A stretch of 64,000 nucleotides of DNA from Thermothelomyces thermophilus ATCC 42464 (Eukaryota; Ascomycota; Sordariomycetes; Sordariales; Chaetomiaceae), in assembly GCF_000226095.1 (NCBI RefSeq), contig NC_016476.1:2852001-2916000 (forward strand), in the 5' to 3' direction. The notes beneath the pieces were generated by a model. It was not told the DNA's origin. It ran no database searches and worked only from the letters and a program-made list of their open reading frames with translations. The position numbers and the translations under genes are program-made. Below, one piece after another: positions 43,924-56,496 of the stretch (position 1 is its first letter; each line of letters starts with the position of its first letter).

Positions 43924-46900
43924 CGATGCCCTCCCTCCGAGGCTTTCGACCTGAAAGCCCTCTTTTTAGGCCGTCTCAAATAGCGCTAACATCCCTCGTG
44001 TTCCTTGTACGTGTTTTTCTCCTTAGTCCTCGTTACCCTTTGTGCTGTTAATTATACCGTCTAACGCGTGTAGATCCCTAGCGTCTATTCGTCATAAGCG
44101 TTTAGCTCAGTTTATTTCCGATCATGGGTTTATAGTGATAGCGTGTTCCTATTACGTAGAGTATAACCGAGTGTGTAAGATGATTGAAAAATCTCGTTGC
44201 TACGAGGCTTACGTGCATTGGGGTCGTGCTTACGATGGTTCCGGCGTTCTAGTTTCTTCTTGTAAGTTCCTATTTTCTTGCGAGGGCACGTCTCTGATCG
44301 TAACGTAGTAGATCGTATCATACGCGAGTAATATCGTTTGAAGGTTGAAGAGAAAGAGGCCGAAGCCTTGCTACGGGAATATTAATACAAAGCTTCTGAG
44401 GCGTTAGCCTGTCTGACTCGGGTTTGTGAATAACGAGAGTTCCTAGTAGAGAAGGGGGCAGATATAGTCGCTCGGGGTTTATTAAATCTAGACGAATTAG
44501 AGGTAGTAGAATAGTAGGAATCGGGGGCTGTCGTATAACTTAACGGTGGCGTCGACGTTATTAACTAGGGCGCTATTTTCGGTTCTGTCCTAGGTTTGCC
44601 TTTGGCCGATCTAGGTTCTGCTGATAGAACTGTTCTAGTTTCTTAGGGTAGTTCAAGTTCTTGACTAGTTCCTATAAGTTGTCTTCTAGTCTAAAATCAA
44701 GCCATTTAACTAGGTACTATAGTTCCCTATTAATAATACGTGAATCTAGAATTTCTTTGATGTTCTATTCTTCTTCCTTGTCTTCTGCTTCGATATATAT
44801 AGTAACCTTGGCGTTTTTCGGTACTGGTTCGAGAAGTGAAATATGAAAAACATCCGTCTGTAGTCGTATAGATAACGGTAACGATAGTCGGTAGTTAGAT
44901 ATTAAAATTCGTTCTTTGATAACAAAGGGTCTGACCTTCTTAAAGTCTAGCTTCGTGCTTAGTCGTTTGGTTCGTAGGTTTCGTATAATCAGGTAGACTT
45001 TGTCTCCCCTCTCTAGGCAAGGTCCCTCGAGCCTATGTTTGTCGTAGTAGTTCTTTATTCTGGTCTTGACAAACTCGAGTTCCTTTTTAAGCTTTTCATA
45101 TAGTGCGTACATTTGTTCCGCTTTGACTGCTGCTCTCGGCACTGTGACCTTTAGTCCTTGCCTAAGGTCTGCTTTATATCTGTAGTTCGCGAAGAACGGT
45201 GTAACTTTGGTCGTTTCCGTTAGCGTCGTATTATAAGCGAGTTGTACTGTTAGTAATAGTATAACCTAGTTATCTTACTAGTAGTTGACGTAAGAGCGGA
45301 GGTACTACTTAATAACTTGGTTTAGTCGCTCCGTTTGTCTGTCAGTCTGCGGGTGATATGCTATTAACAGTTTGCTATTAACGCCTAATCGTTATATTAA
45401 CGCTTGCCAGAATTTCGATACGAACTTGGTATCTCTGTTAGTGATCCATTCTTACGGCTAAGCATGTACTAATGTAACTTGCCGATAGATTATATCTGCT
45501 AACTGTTCTACTATCTAGGACTCCTTGTAGGGAAAGAAATATGCCCACTTAGTTAGGCAATCTACTATAGTAAGAATACTATTATAGGTCACTCCTGTAG
45601 CTATGTCCTTAGATTCTAGTAGCTTTGTAATAAAGTCTATTGTAACTAAACTCTATAGTTTGTTAGCTATTGGTAGTGGCTAAAGTAGCCTATACGGCTT
45701 ATATTGTGCCGTTTTGCTTCGATTACAGATGTCGTAGTTCTATACGACTTCCTTAACTCGTGCCGTTAACTATAGAAAGTCGTAGTGTTTCTTAACTTAT
45801 GCGACAGTCTTCGTGACTCCTTTATATCCTCTAAGTTTTGACTTGTGGAGTTCTCGAATTATCCGTAGCTATTGATCCTAGTCGTAGATATATACTTTGC
45901 CTCGGTACTAGAGTTTCCCATCTCTTTCTTCTACTCCGTTAGGTATTACTAGTCTAGGTGCTGCTTGATACTATATCTTGTTAATCCTTTCTTCTCGAAA
46001 GATTACGTAATACTCTAGGAACGAGTTAAGTAGATTATCTTCTATAGGTGTCTGCGTTTCGTGATGTAGCGTTCCGTCTGTCCGTTCCTTGAACAACGGT
46101 AGTGTCGTTCCCGTTCGTCCTTCTATATGATCCGTTCGTCGGCTTAAGATGTCTACTTATACGTTCTCTTTGCCCTTCTTGTAGCGGATCTCGAAGTTGA
46201 ATTCTACAAGGAATTCTGCCTATCGTATTTGTCGTCCGTTAAGTTTCTTTGTCGTTATAAAGTATCGTAGGTTCTTATAATCTATATATACTTATACTGG
46301 TTTAATTGTACTACTGAGGTATAATCGCTATTCCTTGAAAGCTTCGACAATCGCAAGTAGTTCCTTATTATAAATCGGATAATTGAGATGTAGTCCGTCG
46401 AGCTTCTTTGAAAAGAAGGCTATAGGATGTAGCTTCCCTTGTTCGTCTCGTTGTCCTAATTGTCCTCCGATGGCGTAGTCTGAAGTGTCCGTTTCTACCT
46501 CGAATGGCTTCTTAGGGTCTAGTAGTACCAGTACTAGATCTTTAGTAATGGCGTTACAGATCTATATAAATGCTTACTTATATTGCTCTTCCTATTAGAA
46601 TTTAGCATTCTTCTTAGTAAGTTCGTATAAAGGTCGTACAATCGCTTTAAAGTTCCTGATGAACATCTAGTAGAAGTTCGTAAATCTAATGAAACTTCGT
46701 ACTTCTGTGACTGATGTCGGTCGTAGCTAATTCTTAATGGCTTTAATCTTTAAAGGTTCTATCCGGATTTATCCTAGGGATATTTCGTATCCTAAAAAGA
46801 CTGTCTTCCTAATATAGAATTTGCTCTTTTCCTTGTTAATTGATAGCTTGTACGCGTGTAGCGTGTCTAGTACTGCTATTACGTACTTCTAGTATTTGTC

Positions 46901-49900
46901 TATCGTCTTAGAGAAGATAAGTATATCGTCAAGATAATATATTACAAATTTGTCGAGAAAGGGTCGGATAGCTTGATTAATTAGGGCTTAGAACGTTGCT
47001 AGTACGTTTGTAAGTCCGAATAGCATGACGAGGTACTTATAGTAGCCATAGGGTATCCTAAAGGCCGTTTTCTACTCGTCGCCTTCTTTGATCTATATAT
47101 AGTTATAGGCTAATAGCAAGTCAAGACGTGTAAAATATTAGGCTCCTGCTAACTGATCTCAGAGCCGTGAGATTAGTGGTAATGGGTATCGATTTTTCAT
47201 AGTCTGTTCGTTAAGTTACCAATAGTTAACGTATAACCGTAGCTTTCTATCTTTCTTAGGCACAAATAGGATTAGGTAGCCTACTAGCGATGTCAACAGG
47301 CGGATATATCCTCTTTAAAGGTTCTCCTCCAAATATCGCTTAAGTTCTTCGTTCTATGTCTAGCTCGTGTAGTAAATCTTAAAGAACTTCAGTCGTGCTC
47401 CTTCCTTAAGCTTGATCTCGTAATCCTATAGGCTATATTCTGGTAGTCCTTCTAGATGCTTTGGTTCGAATACTAGGTGTCCTTTATATTCCTTCGGTAC
47501 TTCTCTAGTCTTGTCTTGTCTCTCGGTTTTCTAATAGTATACAAACTTGGTTCTGTCTATAGTAATATTAGCGATTTCTCCTGTCTCAACCTACTACTCT
47601 AATTATAGTGCTCCGTATTTGTTAACGGAGAGAACAGCTATCAGCGGTTTAGCTCGTTCCTCCTGTCGCGATATCGATGTCGTTATGCCGCCTCTTCTAG
47701 AGTCTGTAGTGGTCTGCCTGCTACTATCCGTCTCTTACGGTAGATCCGTAGGATATGCCTTTCTCTAAGCATTGTCTGCTCGCGATCCTTGTACGCTCCC
47801 TATCTTACTAGTCGAATACGACTCCGTTTAGGGTCATAGGTGGCTACCATTCTTCTAGCTGATGTCCGGGTCGTAATCTTTATACTATGGTAACCCTAAT
47901 ATTATATCTTTGTTGTTGCCTATATCTACGATGCTAAATACGATTGCTATAGTCTTCCCTGCTATAGTGATATCGATCGGTTTGGTCTCTCTACGTACCT
48001 ATTACATCGGAAATAGCCCTTTGACTATACTATGCTTCCGCTTCATTCTCTAGGGTATCTGTAGCTAATTCACGAGTGTCGGCGAAATCAGGTTTATCTC
48101 TATTCTACTATCTACTAGTACAAGCATTTTATACTATTTCTACTGTGTTATTATCTATAATCGCTTATCTTGCCGCCGTCGTCTAAAGATTGTAGCGATT
48201 TCCTATATTTCTGCCAGGAGGTCTTAGTATAGTAGTCTCTTACGCTAGTTCCTCCTGTACTATGCTATTACTTGCCGCTACACAGGCGTTAATGGTTTCC
48301 GGGCCCCTTGAAGGGCCCTAACCCATTTCCTAGGTTAATACTAACCTCTCCGGTTGTTCGGCTAATAGTAGCTTCGTCGATCGTGCTTATTTCCGTAAGC
48401 CATTAAGTGCTTACGGCTTCTTACCATTAAGTTCGTTCTGCTTTTTATCGTATATACTATAGCTTCATCTAAAGCTCCTAAATTCGCGATTTCTTTTTGT
48501 CTACGTGATAGAGGTAATCGTTGCTCTAGCACGAGTCCTATATGTCTCGTCCCATTCCGTAGTACCTAGGCTAGGCTTGTCTTAGAACTATTGTAATGCT
48601 TCCTAGATCGCGGGCTTCGATCTTCCAGAGCAATTCGGCCGCTCTATTTCCTATATCGTAGACCCATTCCACGGGGTATAAGCCTCTGTCCCCGTTTTCC
48701 TGTCGGGTCGGCTAGTGATTGTTTTCGAATTTGTCGCGGAAGTAATATCGGCATTCGTGTGCTATACACTAGAACTAGGGCACTTGCGTATATGCCTCGT
48801 GTCAAGGGTATAGTCATGTAGTGTTGCCTAGGAGGTATTAGAATTCTTTCCTAAATCCTTCCTACTATATATAGGCTATAGGTACTCCAATGCTAAGATA
48901 AGAGTGTTTCTTCTAGTAGCTTTCCTATATACGCTCGTCTTTCCTACGGTTCGCTTGCATGAACTAGTATTCTAGGTTCTATATATTGTTACTAAGTTGC
49001 TAATCGTTAAGGTACTTGGTGTAGCTATTAGGCCTATTATATATCATAAGCTATTCTCCTTTGATAGTTTCCACGACACGTTAGAGTTCCCTTATCTCGT
49101 CCCTCATCTTATCGCTCTACTAGATAAGTCAAATTAAGCGTCTATCCCGTTCGTATAGTTCTATGTTAAGTCGGAAAACTTCGTTATAGTACTATTCGAT
49201 TCGTTCCTAGAGGAATAGAGCATTAGGTCTAGGTCTTTCGATTCCTTAGGTATTGGTTGTCTACGGTCTATCCTACCTCTACGTGACTATAAAACCCTAC
49301 TGCCTTAAGGCTAGGAGAATCGAAATTGGCGGTATATACTCTCCTACTATATCCTATTTGGCGAGACCTATCTCTAGGTCTACGGTGACCAGTTCGGAGT
49401 ACAGTGCTTGTTTGTCTTTACCGTTGCCGTTATGTCTGAGACTGTCTGTGTTACTATCCTTGTCTTCGTAGCTTGTAGCCGCTACTTTGATAACGTCCTT
49501 AGTAGTTTCGTCGATAGCCGTAATTTCCTTTCTAGGGGCTGGTTTCTATTCTTTCTTCGGGCTCCGGCATTCTCGCTTATAGTGCCCTTTCTTTCTATAG
49601 TTATAGTAGGTAATATTGGACTTATCTTTGATTGCCTTCTTCTGGTCTTGCTTTTACGCTACGTCTATATCTATAGCTCCGGGGTACGTCTTATATAAGG
49701 TACTGACGTACGCTCGCTTTTTCTTGTCGTTAGCCTTAACTATGGTTCTGTTTATTCGACCTCGTTTCTGCTACTTTCGTGTGTAGAGTCAATTATCGAT
49801 CCTAATGGCCTACGTGATATATTTATCTAGAGTCTTAGGCCGATCGTACTTATATAGCTTGTCCTTAACCTTTTCCTTTAGGCTATTATGGAACAATTAC

Positions 49901-50577
49901 ATTAATGCCTTATCATTAAGCTAAGACTTAAGTATATCCTATCTGAACTATATAGCATAAGAGGCTACTGACTTGGTCTGTTAGAGATTAGCGAGTCTTT
50001 CTTACGTATAAATCTTCTTGTCTTTGTCGCTAAAAACTTTCCGAAGTTCTTTTTCGAAACGGTTATAAGATCGGAAGACTACCTATATAAACGCGTCTCG
50101 GTCGTCTTCGTCTTCCTCTATAAGATAGTCGTTCTACGTAAGCTTAAACTATCTAAGTACCTTGCCCTCTAGTCTCGTGGCTATATAGAGGACTTTGGCT
50201 TTGTCATCTAGAAACTTGTTGTCATTAAGCCAGAAGTAGGATCGGAGGTTTGTCAGGAATCCTACAAGATCCTCCTTAGTTCCTCCGTATTTGCCAGGTA
50301 GTTCGATCTTAATGCGCTTCGCTTTAGCGCCCTCGAGTGCCTTGATTTTGGCGTAGGCCTCGTTGACTAACTTCTGCAAGTACTTTTTGCGGTTCTCGAG
50401 TTCCTTGATTCGAGCTTAAGCAGCCTTGTCTCTCTAGTCTAACTCCTAGATCTGCTGCTAGAGTTGACTAAGCTAAGTGAGCAGCTGTTCGGCCGTGATG
50501 TTGGTAGCCATGTCGATGTCAAGGTCAAAGTCACCTCCGTTCTGAACTATGATAGAACAAAGGGAGTAGTAACAACG
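43924..50577 (-). pseudogene. gag-pol of element B, RIP-mutated but best preserved
   Basis: On the minus strand gag starts at ATG 50511-50509 (MATNITAEQLLT, then TAG where Gln is likely). A clean block at 50379-50149 gives AYAKIKALEGAKAKRIKIEL and KYGGTKEDLVGFLTNLRSYF. The zinc knuckle lies at about 49610-49555 (YRKKGHYKRECRSPK). RT has YLDDILIF at about 46945-46915; RNase H follows. The integrase C-terminus is an open 125-codon frame, 45142-44765 (LERGDKVYLIIRNLRTKRLS), followed by a chromodomain (about 44765-44640: EILDSRIINRELQYLV, WLDF). The tail from about 44600 to 43924 is unlike the corresponding part of A and F. Stops are mainly TAG. Confidence 0.88.
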
Positions 50578-50995
50578 TGTGACGAACCTAACTTAGACTT
50601 CTTCTGAAAGGGTCTAGACGGAGGTAGGTTGAGCGTGACGAGTAGGCAGGTCGTCTAAGGGATTTGGTGAAGCTAAAGGGTTTATAATAATACTAGAGTT
50701 GTCTCTTATAGTAATTAGCAATGCTTAGTATAAGTACTGTGATTGTGATTATTACCATTGGTAAACTCCTAGAGTCTACTATGATAAGTGACTATCTACA
50801 TGTATATATAATCCTAGTGATTACTCCTGATTACGGTGATCGTGAGTGATCGTATGGTGGTGATCACCCTGATCGCTAGTGAGCGTAGTGATCACTGTAC
50901 TTCCTATGTTGTAATTGGTCCTTCCGTTCCTTCGGCTTGATTGGCCCGTTTGTGCCGGTGGCCTAGGCGGCATTTGTATGTATATTTCCGTGACA
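50578..50995 (-). repeat. 5' LTR of element B
   Basis: 418 bp, the same length as its partner. In the first 200 bases all differences I could see between the two LTRs are C/T or G/A changes (for instance CCC/CCT, CTC/CTT, GTCC/GTCT), with no indels. Confidence 0.9.
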
Positions 50996-51000
50996 GAGAT

Positions 51001-51019
51001 TAAGCTTAAGGAAGGAGCA
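51001..51019 (+). pseudogene. 19-bp sliver of element C between two insertions
   Basis: TAAGCTTAAGGAAGGAGCA is all that remains of C between B (with its TSD) and D. Together with the flanks at 43505 and 51475 it restores an uninterrupted reading frame at the start of the RT domain (KLKEGA), which confirms both insertion events. Confidence 0.85.
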
Positions 51020-51469
51020 TGTAACGAACCTAACTTAGACTTCTTCTAAAAGGGTCTAGACGGAGGTAGATTGAGCGTGACAAGTAGGCAGGTCGTCTAA
51101 GGGATTCGGTGAAGCCAAAGGGTTTATAACAACACTAGAGTTGCCTCTTATAGTAATCAGTAATGCTTGGTATGAGTACTGTGATTGTGATTGTTACCAC
51201 TGGTGAACTCCTAGAGTCTACCATAACGAGTGACTATCTACATGTATATATACTCCTTCTGACCGCTTATGGCCCTCTTTGGTCCTGTCCTTGGATCGCC
51301 TTTGGTAGCTAGCTATCCTCCGCTATCTTTCCCTTTTGGCAATTGTTCGCCCGTGGTAGCCTGCGCTCCCTAGCGATCCGTGTCAGCCTCGCTTCGTGCC
51401 CTTCTTGATTGGCGGCTCATTCAGCCCTCTGCGCCCCACCGGGTCGTGGTATATGGTTGGCTCGTGACA
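51020..51469 (-). repeat. solo LTR D (chromovirus family of A/C/F)
   Basis: 450 bp, TGTAACGAACC...GGCTCGTGACA, with 5-bp duplication GAGCA (51015-51019 and 51470-51474) and no internal element sequence. It is of the same type as the LTRs of A, C and F and less mutated in its right half (GCGCCCCACCGGGTCGTGG). It arose by insertion of a complete element followed by LTR-LTR recombination. Confidence 0.92.
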
Positions 51470-51474
51470 GAGCA

Positions 51475-54400
51475 CGACTAAAGTTCTTTAAGATTTACTA
51501 TATAAGCTAGATATAGAACGAAGAACTTAAGCGATACTTAGAGGAGAATCTTCGAAGAGGATATATTTATCTATTGATATTACTAGTAGGCTACCTAATC
51601 CTATTTGTGCCTAAAAAAGACAGAAAGCTATAATTATATATTGACTATCGGTAACTTAACAAACAGACTGTAAAAAACCGATACCTATTACTACTAATTT
51701 CATAGCTCCGAGATTAGTTAGCAGGAGCCTAATATTTCATACGTCTTGACTTACTATTAGCCTATAACTATATATAGATTAAAGAAGGCGACGAGTAGAA
51801 AACGGCCTTTAGGACACCCTATAGCCACTATAAGTACCTCGTTATACCATTTAGACTTATAAATACACTAGTAACGTTCCAAGCCCTAATTAATCAAGCT
51901 ATCTAATCCTTTCTTAACAAATTTACAATATGTTATCTTGACGATATACTTATCTTTTCCAAAACAATAGACAAATACTAGAAGTATATAAGAGTAATGC
52001 TAGATATATTATACGCGTATAAGCTATTAGTTAATAAGGAAAAGAGCGAATTTTACGTTAGGAAGATAGTGTTTTCAGGATACAAAATATCCCTAGGACA
52101 AATCCAGATAGAACCTTTGAAGGTCAAAGCTATCAAGGATTAGCTATAACTAACATTAGTCACGGAAGTACGAAGTTTCATTAGATTTACAAACTTCTAT
52201 TAGATGTTCATTAGGAACTTTAGAGCGATCGTACGACCTTTATACAAACTTACTAAGAAGAACGCTAAATTCTAATAAGAAGAGCAACACAAGCAAGCAT
52301 TTACGTAGATCCGCGACGCCATTACTAAAGATCTAGTACTAGTACTACTAGACCCTAAGAAGCTATTTAAGGTAGAAACGGACGCTTTAGACTACGCCAT
52401 CGGAGGATAGTTAGGATAATAAGACGAACAAGGGAAGCTATATCCTATAGCCTTCTTTTTAAAGAAGCTCGATAGACTATATCTTAATTATCTAATCTAT
52501 AACAAGGAACTACTTATGATTGTCAAAGCTTTTAAGGAATGGTGACTATACTTTAGTAGTATGATTAAACTAGTATAAGTATATATAGATTATAAGAATT
52601 TGCAATACTTTATAACGACAAAGGAGCTTAATAGACGACAAATATAATAGGTAGAATTCCTTATAGAATTTAATTTTAAGATCTGCTATAAGAAGGGTAA
52701 AGAGAACATACGAGCAGACGCCTTAAGCCGACGAACGGATTATACAGAAGAATAAACGGAAATAATACTACTATTATTTAAGGAACGAATAAATAGAACG
52801 CTATATTACGAAATACAGATACTTATAGAAGATGACCTACTCGACTTATTCCTAGAATGTTATATAATCTTTTAAGAAGAAAGGATTAACGAGGTATAGT
52901 ATCAAGTAATACCTAGACTAGTAGTACCTAATAGAGTAAAAGAAAAAGATAGGAAACTCTGGTACCGAGACAAAGCGTATATTTACGATAAAGATCAATA
53001 GCTACGAATGATTTAAGGACTCTACGAGTCGAAACTCGGAGGATATAAAGGAATTACAAAGACTATCGCACAAGTCAAAAAACACTATAACTTTCTACAG
53101 TTAACGATACGAGTTAAGGAAGTCGTATAGAACTATAATATCTATAATCGAAGCAAAACGGTACGATATAAGCCGTATAGGCTACTTTAGCCACTACTAA
53201 TAGCCGACAAACTATAGAGCTTAGTTACGATAGACTTTATTACGAAACTGCCAGAATCTAAGGATATAGCCATAGGGGTAATCTATAATAGTATTCTCAC
53301 TATAGTAGACTGCCTAACTAAATAGGTATACTTCTTTCCCTATAAGGAGTCCTAGATAGCGGAACAGTTAGTAGACGTAATCTATTGGCAAGTCGTATTA
53401 GTATACGCTTAGCTATAGGAATAGATTACTAACAAAGATACCAAGTCCGTATTAAAGTTCTAGCAAGCGTTAATATAACGATTAGGCATTAATAGCAAGC
53501 TATTAACGGCATACTACCTACAGACTAACGGACAAATGGAATGACTAAACCAAGTTATCAAGTAGTACCTCTGTTCTTACGTTAACTACTAGTAGGACGA
53601 CTAGGTTATACTATTACTAACAATATAACTCGCTTATAATATAATGCTAACGAAAATAACCAAAGTCATACCATTCTTTATAAACTATAGATATAAAGCA
53701 GACCTTAGGCAAGGACTAGAGGTTATAGTGCTAAGAGCAGTAGTTAAAGTAGAACAAATGTATATACTATATAAGAAGCTCAAAAAAGAACTCGAGTTTA
53801 TTAGAACTAGAATAAAGAACTACTATAATAAATATAGGCTTAAGGGACCTTGCCTAAAGAGGGGAGACAAAGTCTACCTAATCGTACGAAACCTACGAAC
53901 TAAACGACTAAGCACGAAGCTAGACTTTAAGAAGGTCAGACCCTTCGTTATCAAAGAACAAATCTCGATATCTAACTACTAACTATCGTTACCATTATCT
54001 ATATAACTATAGACAAATGTTTTTTATATTTCACTTCTCGAACTAGCGCTAAAGAACGCTAAGGTTGTTATATATATCGAAGTAAAGGATAAAGAGAAAG
54101 AATAGGACATTAAAGAAATCCTAGATTTATATATTATTAATAGAGAACTATAATACCTAGTCAAATAGCTTGATTTTAGACTAGAAGATAACTTATAGGA
54201 ACTAGTTAAGAATCTAAGTTACCCTAAGAAACTAGAATACTTCTACTAGTAAAATCCTAACTAGCTATAAGAATCGGCTCTAAAGCCTATTCCCTAATAG
54301 AAAAAGAGGGGAACCTACCAAAATTAGGACTAGGATCCAACCCAATTAACTCCTAATTAAGTATATCAAAAGTACCTAATACCTAAGCCTAACCCGTAAG

Positions 54401-55003
54401 GGTCTACGTCTCCGATATCGGCAAAGGAGTATCTAGCTCTTCCTCCTTCTCTAGACAAGCTACGCCACGATAAAAAACCTTAGTACCACGATCGTGTAGG
54501 GATTGCTACAAACGACGTAATCGACTTAAACGGCTTAGTGTCTAAGCAAGAAGCGCCTCGGTCTTAGCAATCTCTTTCGAAACCTTCTCTTACTCCGATA
54601 AATTCGAAAGGACTAAGATAGTTAGTAGCCTAGGACTACGAAGGAAAATAATAAGGAACCTATAGGCATCTATAACGTTTAGGCTACTATACTTCTTGCC
54701 TATATAAATATAGTTCTAACACTTGTTTAAACCCTCTATTATCATATAACGCTTTTATAGCTTTATATTCTAATAACGCTTATAAGGTATAGCGACCTTG
54801 TAACCCTCTTGCTTAATCTTAATCATAATAGCGTATCGTTTATGCTTGAGATCGCGACGGTTCCTAGGAACACGATTAGCCATAGTAGAAGGAAGCTAGC
54901 GGAAAAAGGACGTTATCTATAGGAAAAGAAAAAGGGGTATTAATAGTATTTAAAACAAGTTATAAGAAGCTTTCGGGTCGAAAGCCCTAAAGAGGGGGCA
55001 TCG
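51475..55003 (+). pseudogene. RIP-degraded RT, RNase H, integrase and chromodomain of element C (downstream half)
   Basis: The RT fingers/palm begin at about 51480 (FVPKKDRKLQLYIDYRQLN at about 51608-51660), and YLDDILIF lies at 51928-51955. RNase H follows (about 52330-52720; ETDALDYAIGG). The integrase zinc domain (about 53030-53190; GGYKGITKTIAQVKKHYNF) and DDE core (about 53225-53600; IDFITKLPESKDIAIGVIYN) are recognisable. The integrase C-terminus is open from 53644 to 53982. A chromodomain relic lies at about 54110-54250 (EILDLYIINREL, LDFRLEDNL). In-frame TAG/TAA codons interrupt every domain. Confidence 0.87.
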
Positions 55004-55461
55004 TATCACGAGCTAACTATATACTACGACCTGGTAGGGCACAAGAGGCTAAATAAGCTACCAATCAAGAAGGGCATAAAGCAAGGCTAACATAGGATCG
55101 CTAGGGAGCGCGGGCTACTATGGGTGAACGATTGCCAAAAGGGAAAGATAGCAGAGGATAGCTAGCTACTAAAGGCGATCCAAGGATAGGATAGAAGGGG
55201 ACTATAAGCGATCGGCAGAAGCATATATATATATAAATAGCCACTCGTTATAGTAGACTCTAGGAAGTTCCCTAGTAATAGCAACCTAACCTATAATTAT
55301 AGTACTTATACCAAATATTACGAACTATCATAGGAGATAACTCTAGTATTATTATAAACCCTTTGGCTTTACCGAATCCCTTAGACGACCTATACGCTTG
55401 TCCCGCTTAATTCACCTCTGTCTAAACCCTTTTAGAAGAAGTCTAAGTTAGGTTTGTTATA
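55004..55461 (+). repeat. 3' LTR of element C
   Basis: 458 bp, the same length as the 5' LTR, TATCACGAGC...GTTTGTTATA, followed by TSD TTTCT. Differences from the 5' copy appear to be transitions. Confidence 0.9.
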
Positions 55462-56496
55462 TTTCTACTCTTTCCTCGGGCTTTAATATTCTTGCTTGTA
55501 ATGCCCTTTCTTTCTATAGTTATAGTAGGTAACATTAGACTTGTCTTTAGTCGTCTTCTTTCGGTCCTACTTCTATGCTATATCTATATCTATAGCTCTA
55601 GGATACGTCCTATACGAGGTATTAACATATGCTCGTTTTTTCTTGTCATTAGCCTTAACTATAGTTCTATTTATTTGACTTTGTTTTTACTACTCTTGTA
55701 TATAGAGTCGATTATTAATTCTAATGGCCTATATAATATATTTATCTAGGGTCTTAGGCTGGTTATACTTATATAGCTTGTCTTTAACCTTCTTCTTTAA
55801 GCTATTATAGAATAGTTATATTAATGCCTCGTCGTTAAGCTAAGACTTAAGTATGTCCTATCTAAACTATATAACGTAGGAGGCTACTAACTTAGTCTAT
55901 TAGAGACTAGCAAGTCTTTCTTATATATAAATCTTCTTGTCTTTATTACTAAAAACCTTCTAAAGCTCCTCTTCAAAACGGTTATAGGATCAAAAGACTA
56001 CTTATATAAACGCGTCTCGGTCGTCTTTATCTTCCTTAGTAAGATAGTCGTTCTATATAGGCTCGAACCATCTAAGTACCTTGCCCTCTAGTCTCGTAGC
56101 TATATAGAGGACTTTAGCTTTATTGTCCGGAAACTTGTTATCATTAAGCCGAAAGTAAGATTAGAGGTTTATTAGGAATCCTATAAGATCCTCCTTAGTT
56201 CCTCTATATTTACCAGGTAGTTTGATCTTGATGCGGCTCGCTTTAGCGCCTTTAAGTGCCTTGATTTTAGCGTAGGCCTCGTTAACTAGCTTCTACAAGT
56301 GCTTTTTGCCGTTCTCGAGTTCCTTGATCCGAGCTTAAGCAGCCTTGTCTCTCTAGTCTAACTCCTAGATCCGTTAATAGAGTTAACCAAGCTAGGTAAG
56401 TAGCTATTCGGCCGTAACGTTAGTAATTATGTCGATATCGAGGTCGAAATTACCTTCGTCCTAAACCATAATAGAATAAAAGGAGTGATAGCAACA
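55462..56496 (-). pseudogene. 5' part of gag of element A (beyond insertion C)
   Basis: Minus-strand continuation of A's gag, joining the segment that ends at 39884. The zinc-knuckle region lies at about 55540-55467, the conserved helix block at about 56290-56060, and the start codon position (56430-56428) reads ATA where B has ATG. Multiple stops are present. Confidence 0.8.

Larger units (their letters stand above)
43506..50995 (-). mobile_element. full-length Ty3/gypsy chromovirus element B (inserted in C)
   Basis: 7490 bp with two 418-bp LTRs (43506-43923 and 50578-50995) and the duplication GAGAT (43501-43505 and 50996-51000). It reads on the minus strand and is uninterrupted. It is the least mutated full element here: the gag ATG is intact, RT keeps YLDD, and an integrase C-terminal frame of 125 codons is open. 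The polypurine tract on the minus strand is GGAGGGAGGGCATCG next to the 3' LTR (43924-43938). Confidence 0.93.
39885..55461 (+). mobile_element. Ty3/gypsy chromovirus element C (inserted in A, interrupted by B and D)
   Basis: Paired 458-bp LTRs (39885-40342 and 55004-55461) and the duplication TTTCT (39880-39884 and 55462-55466). It lies on the + strand inside the gag of element A; A's gag sequence resumes exactly at 55462. Removing B, D and one copy of each TSD leaves about 7.63 kb. The polypurine tract AAAGAGGGGGCATCG precedes the 3' LTR (54989-55003). No clear tRNA-complementary primer site follows the 5' LTR (TGTTGCTATTACTCC). Confidence 0.92.

Noticed and set aside
44042-44308. 88-codon frame on the plus strand near the 3' end of element B
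   Set aside because: Considered as a captured host gene, but it overlaps the element's own 3' tail on the opposite strand and has no recognisable motif.
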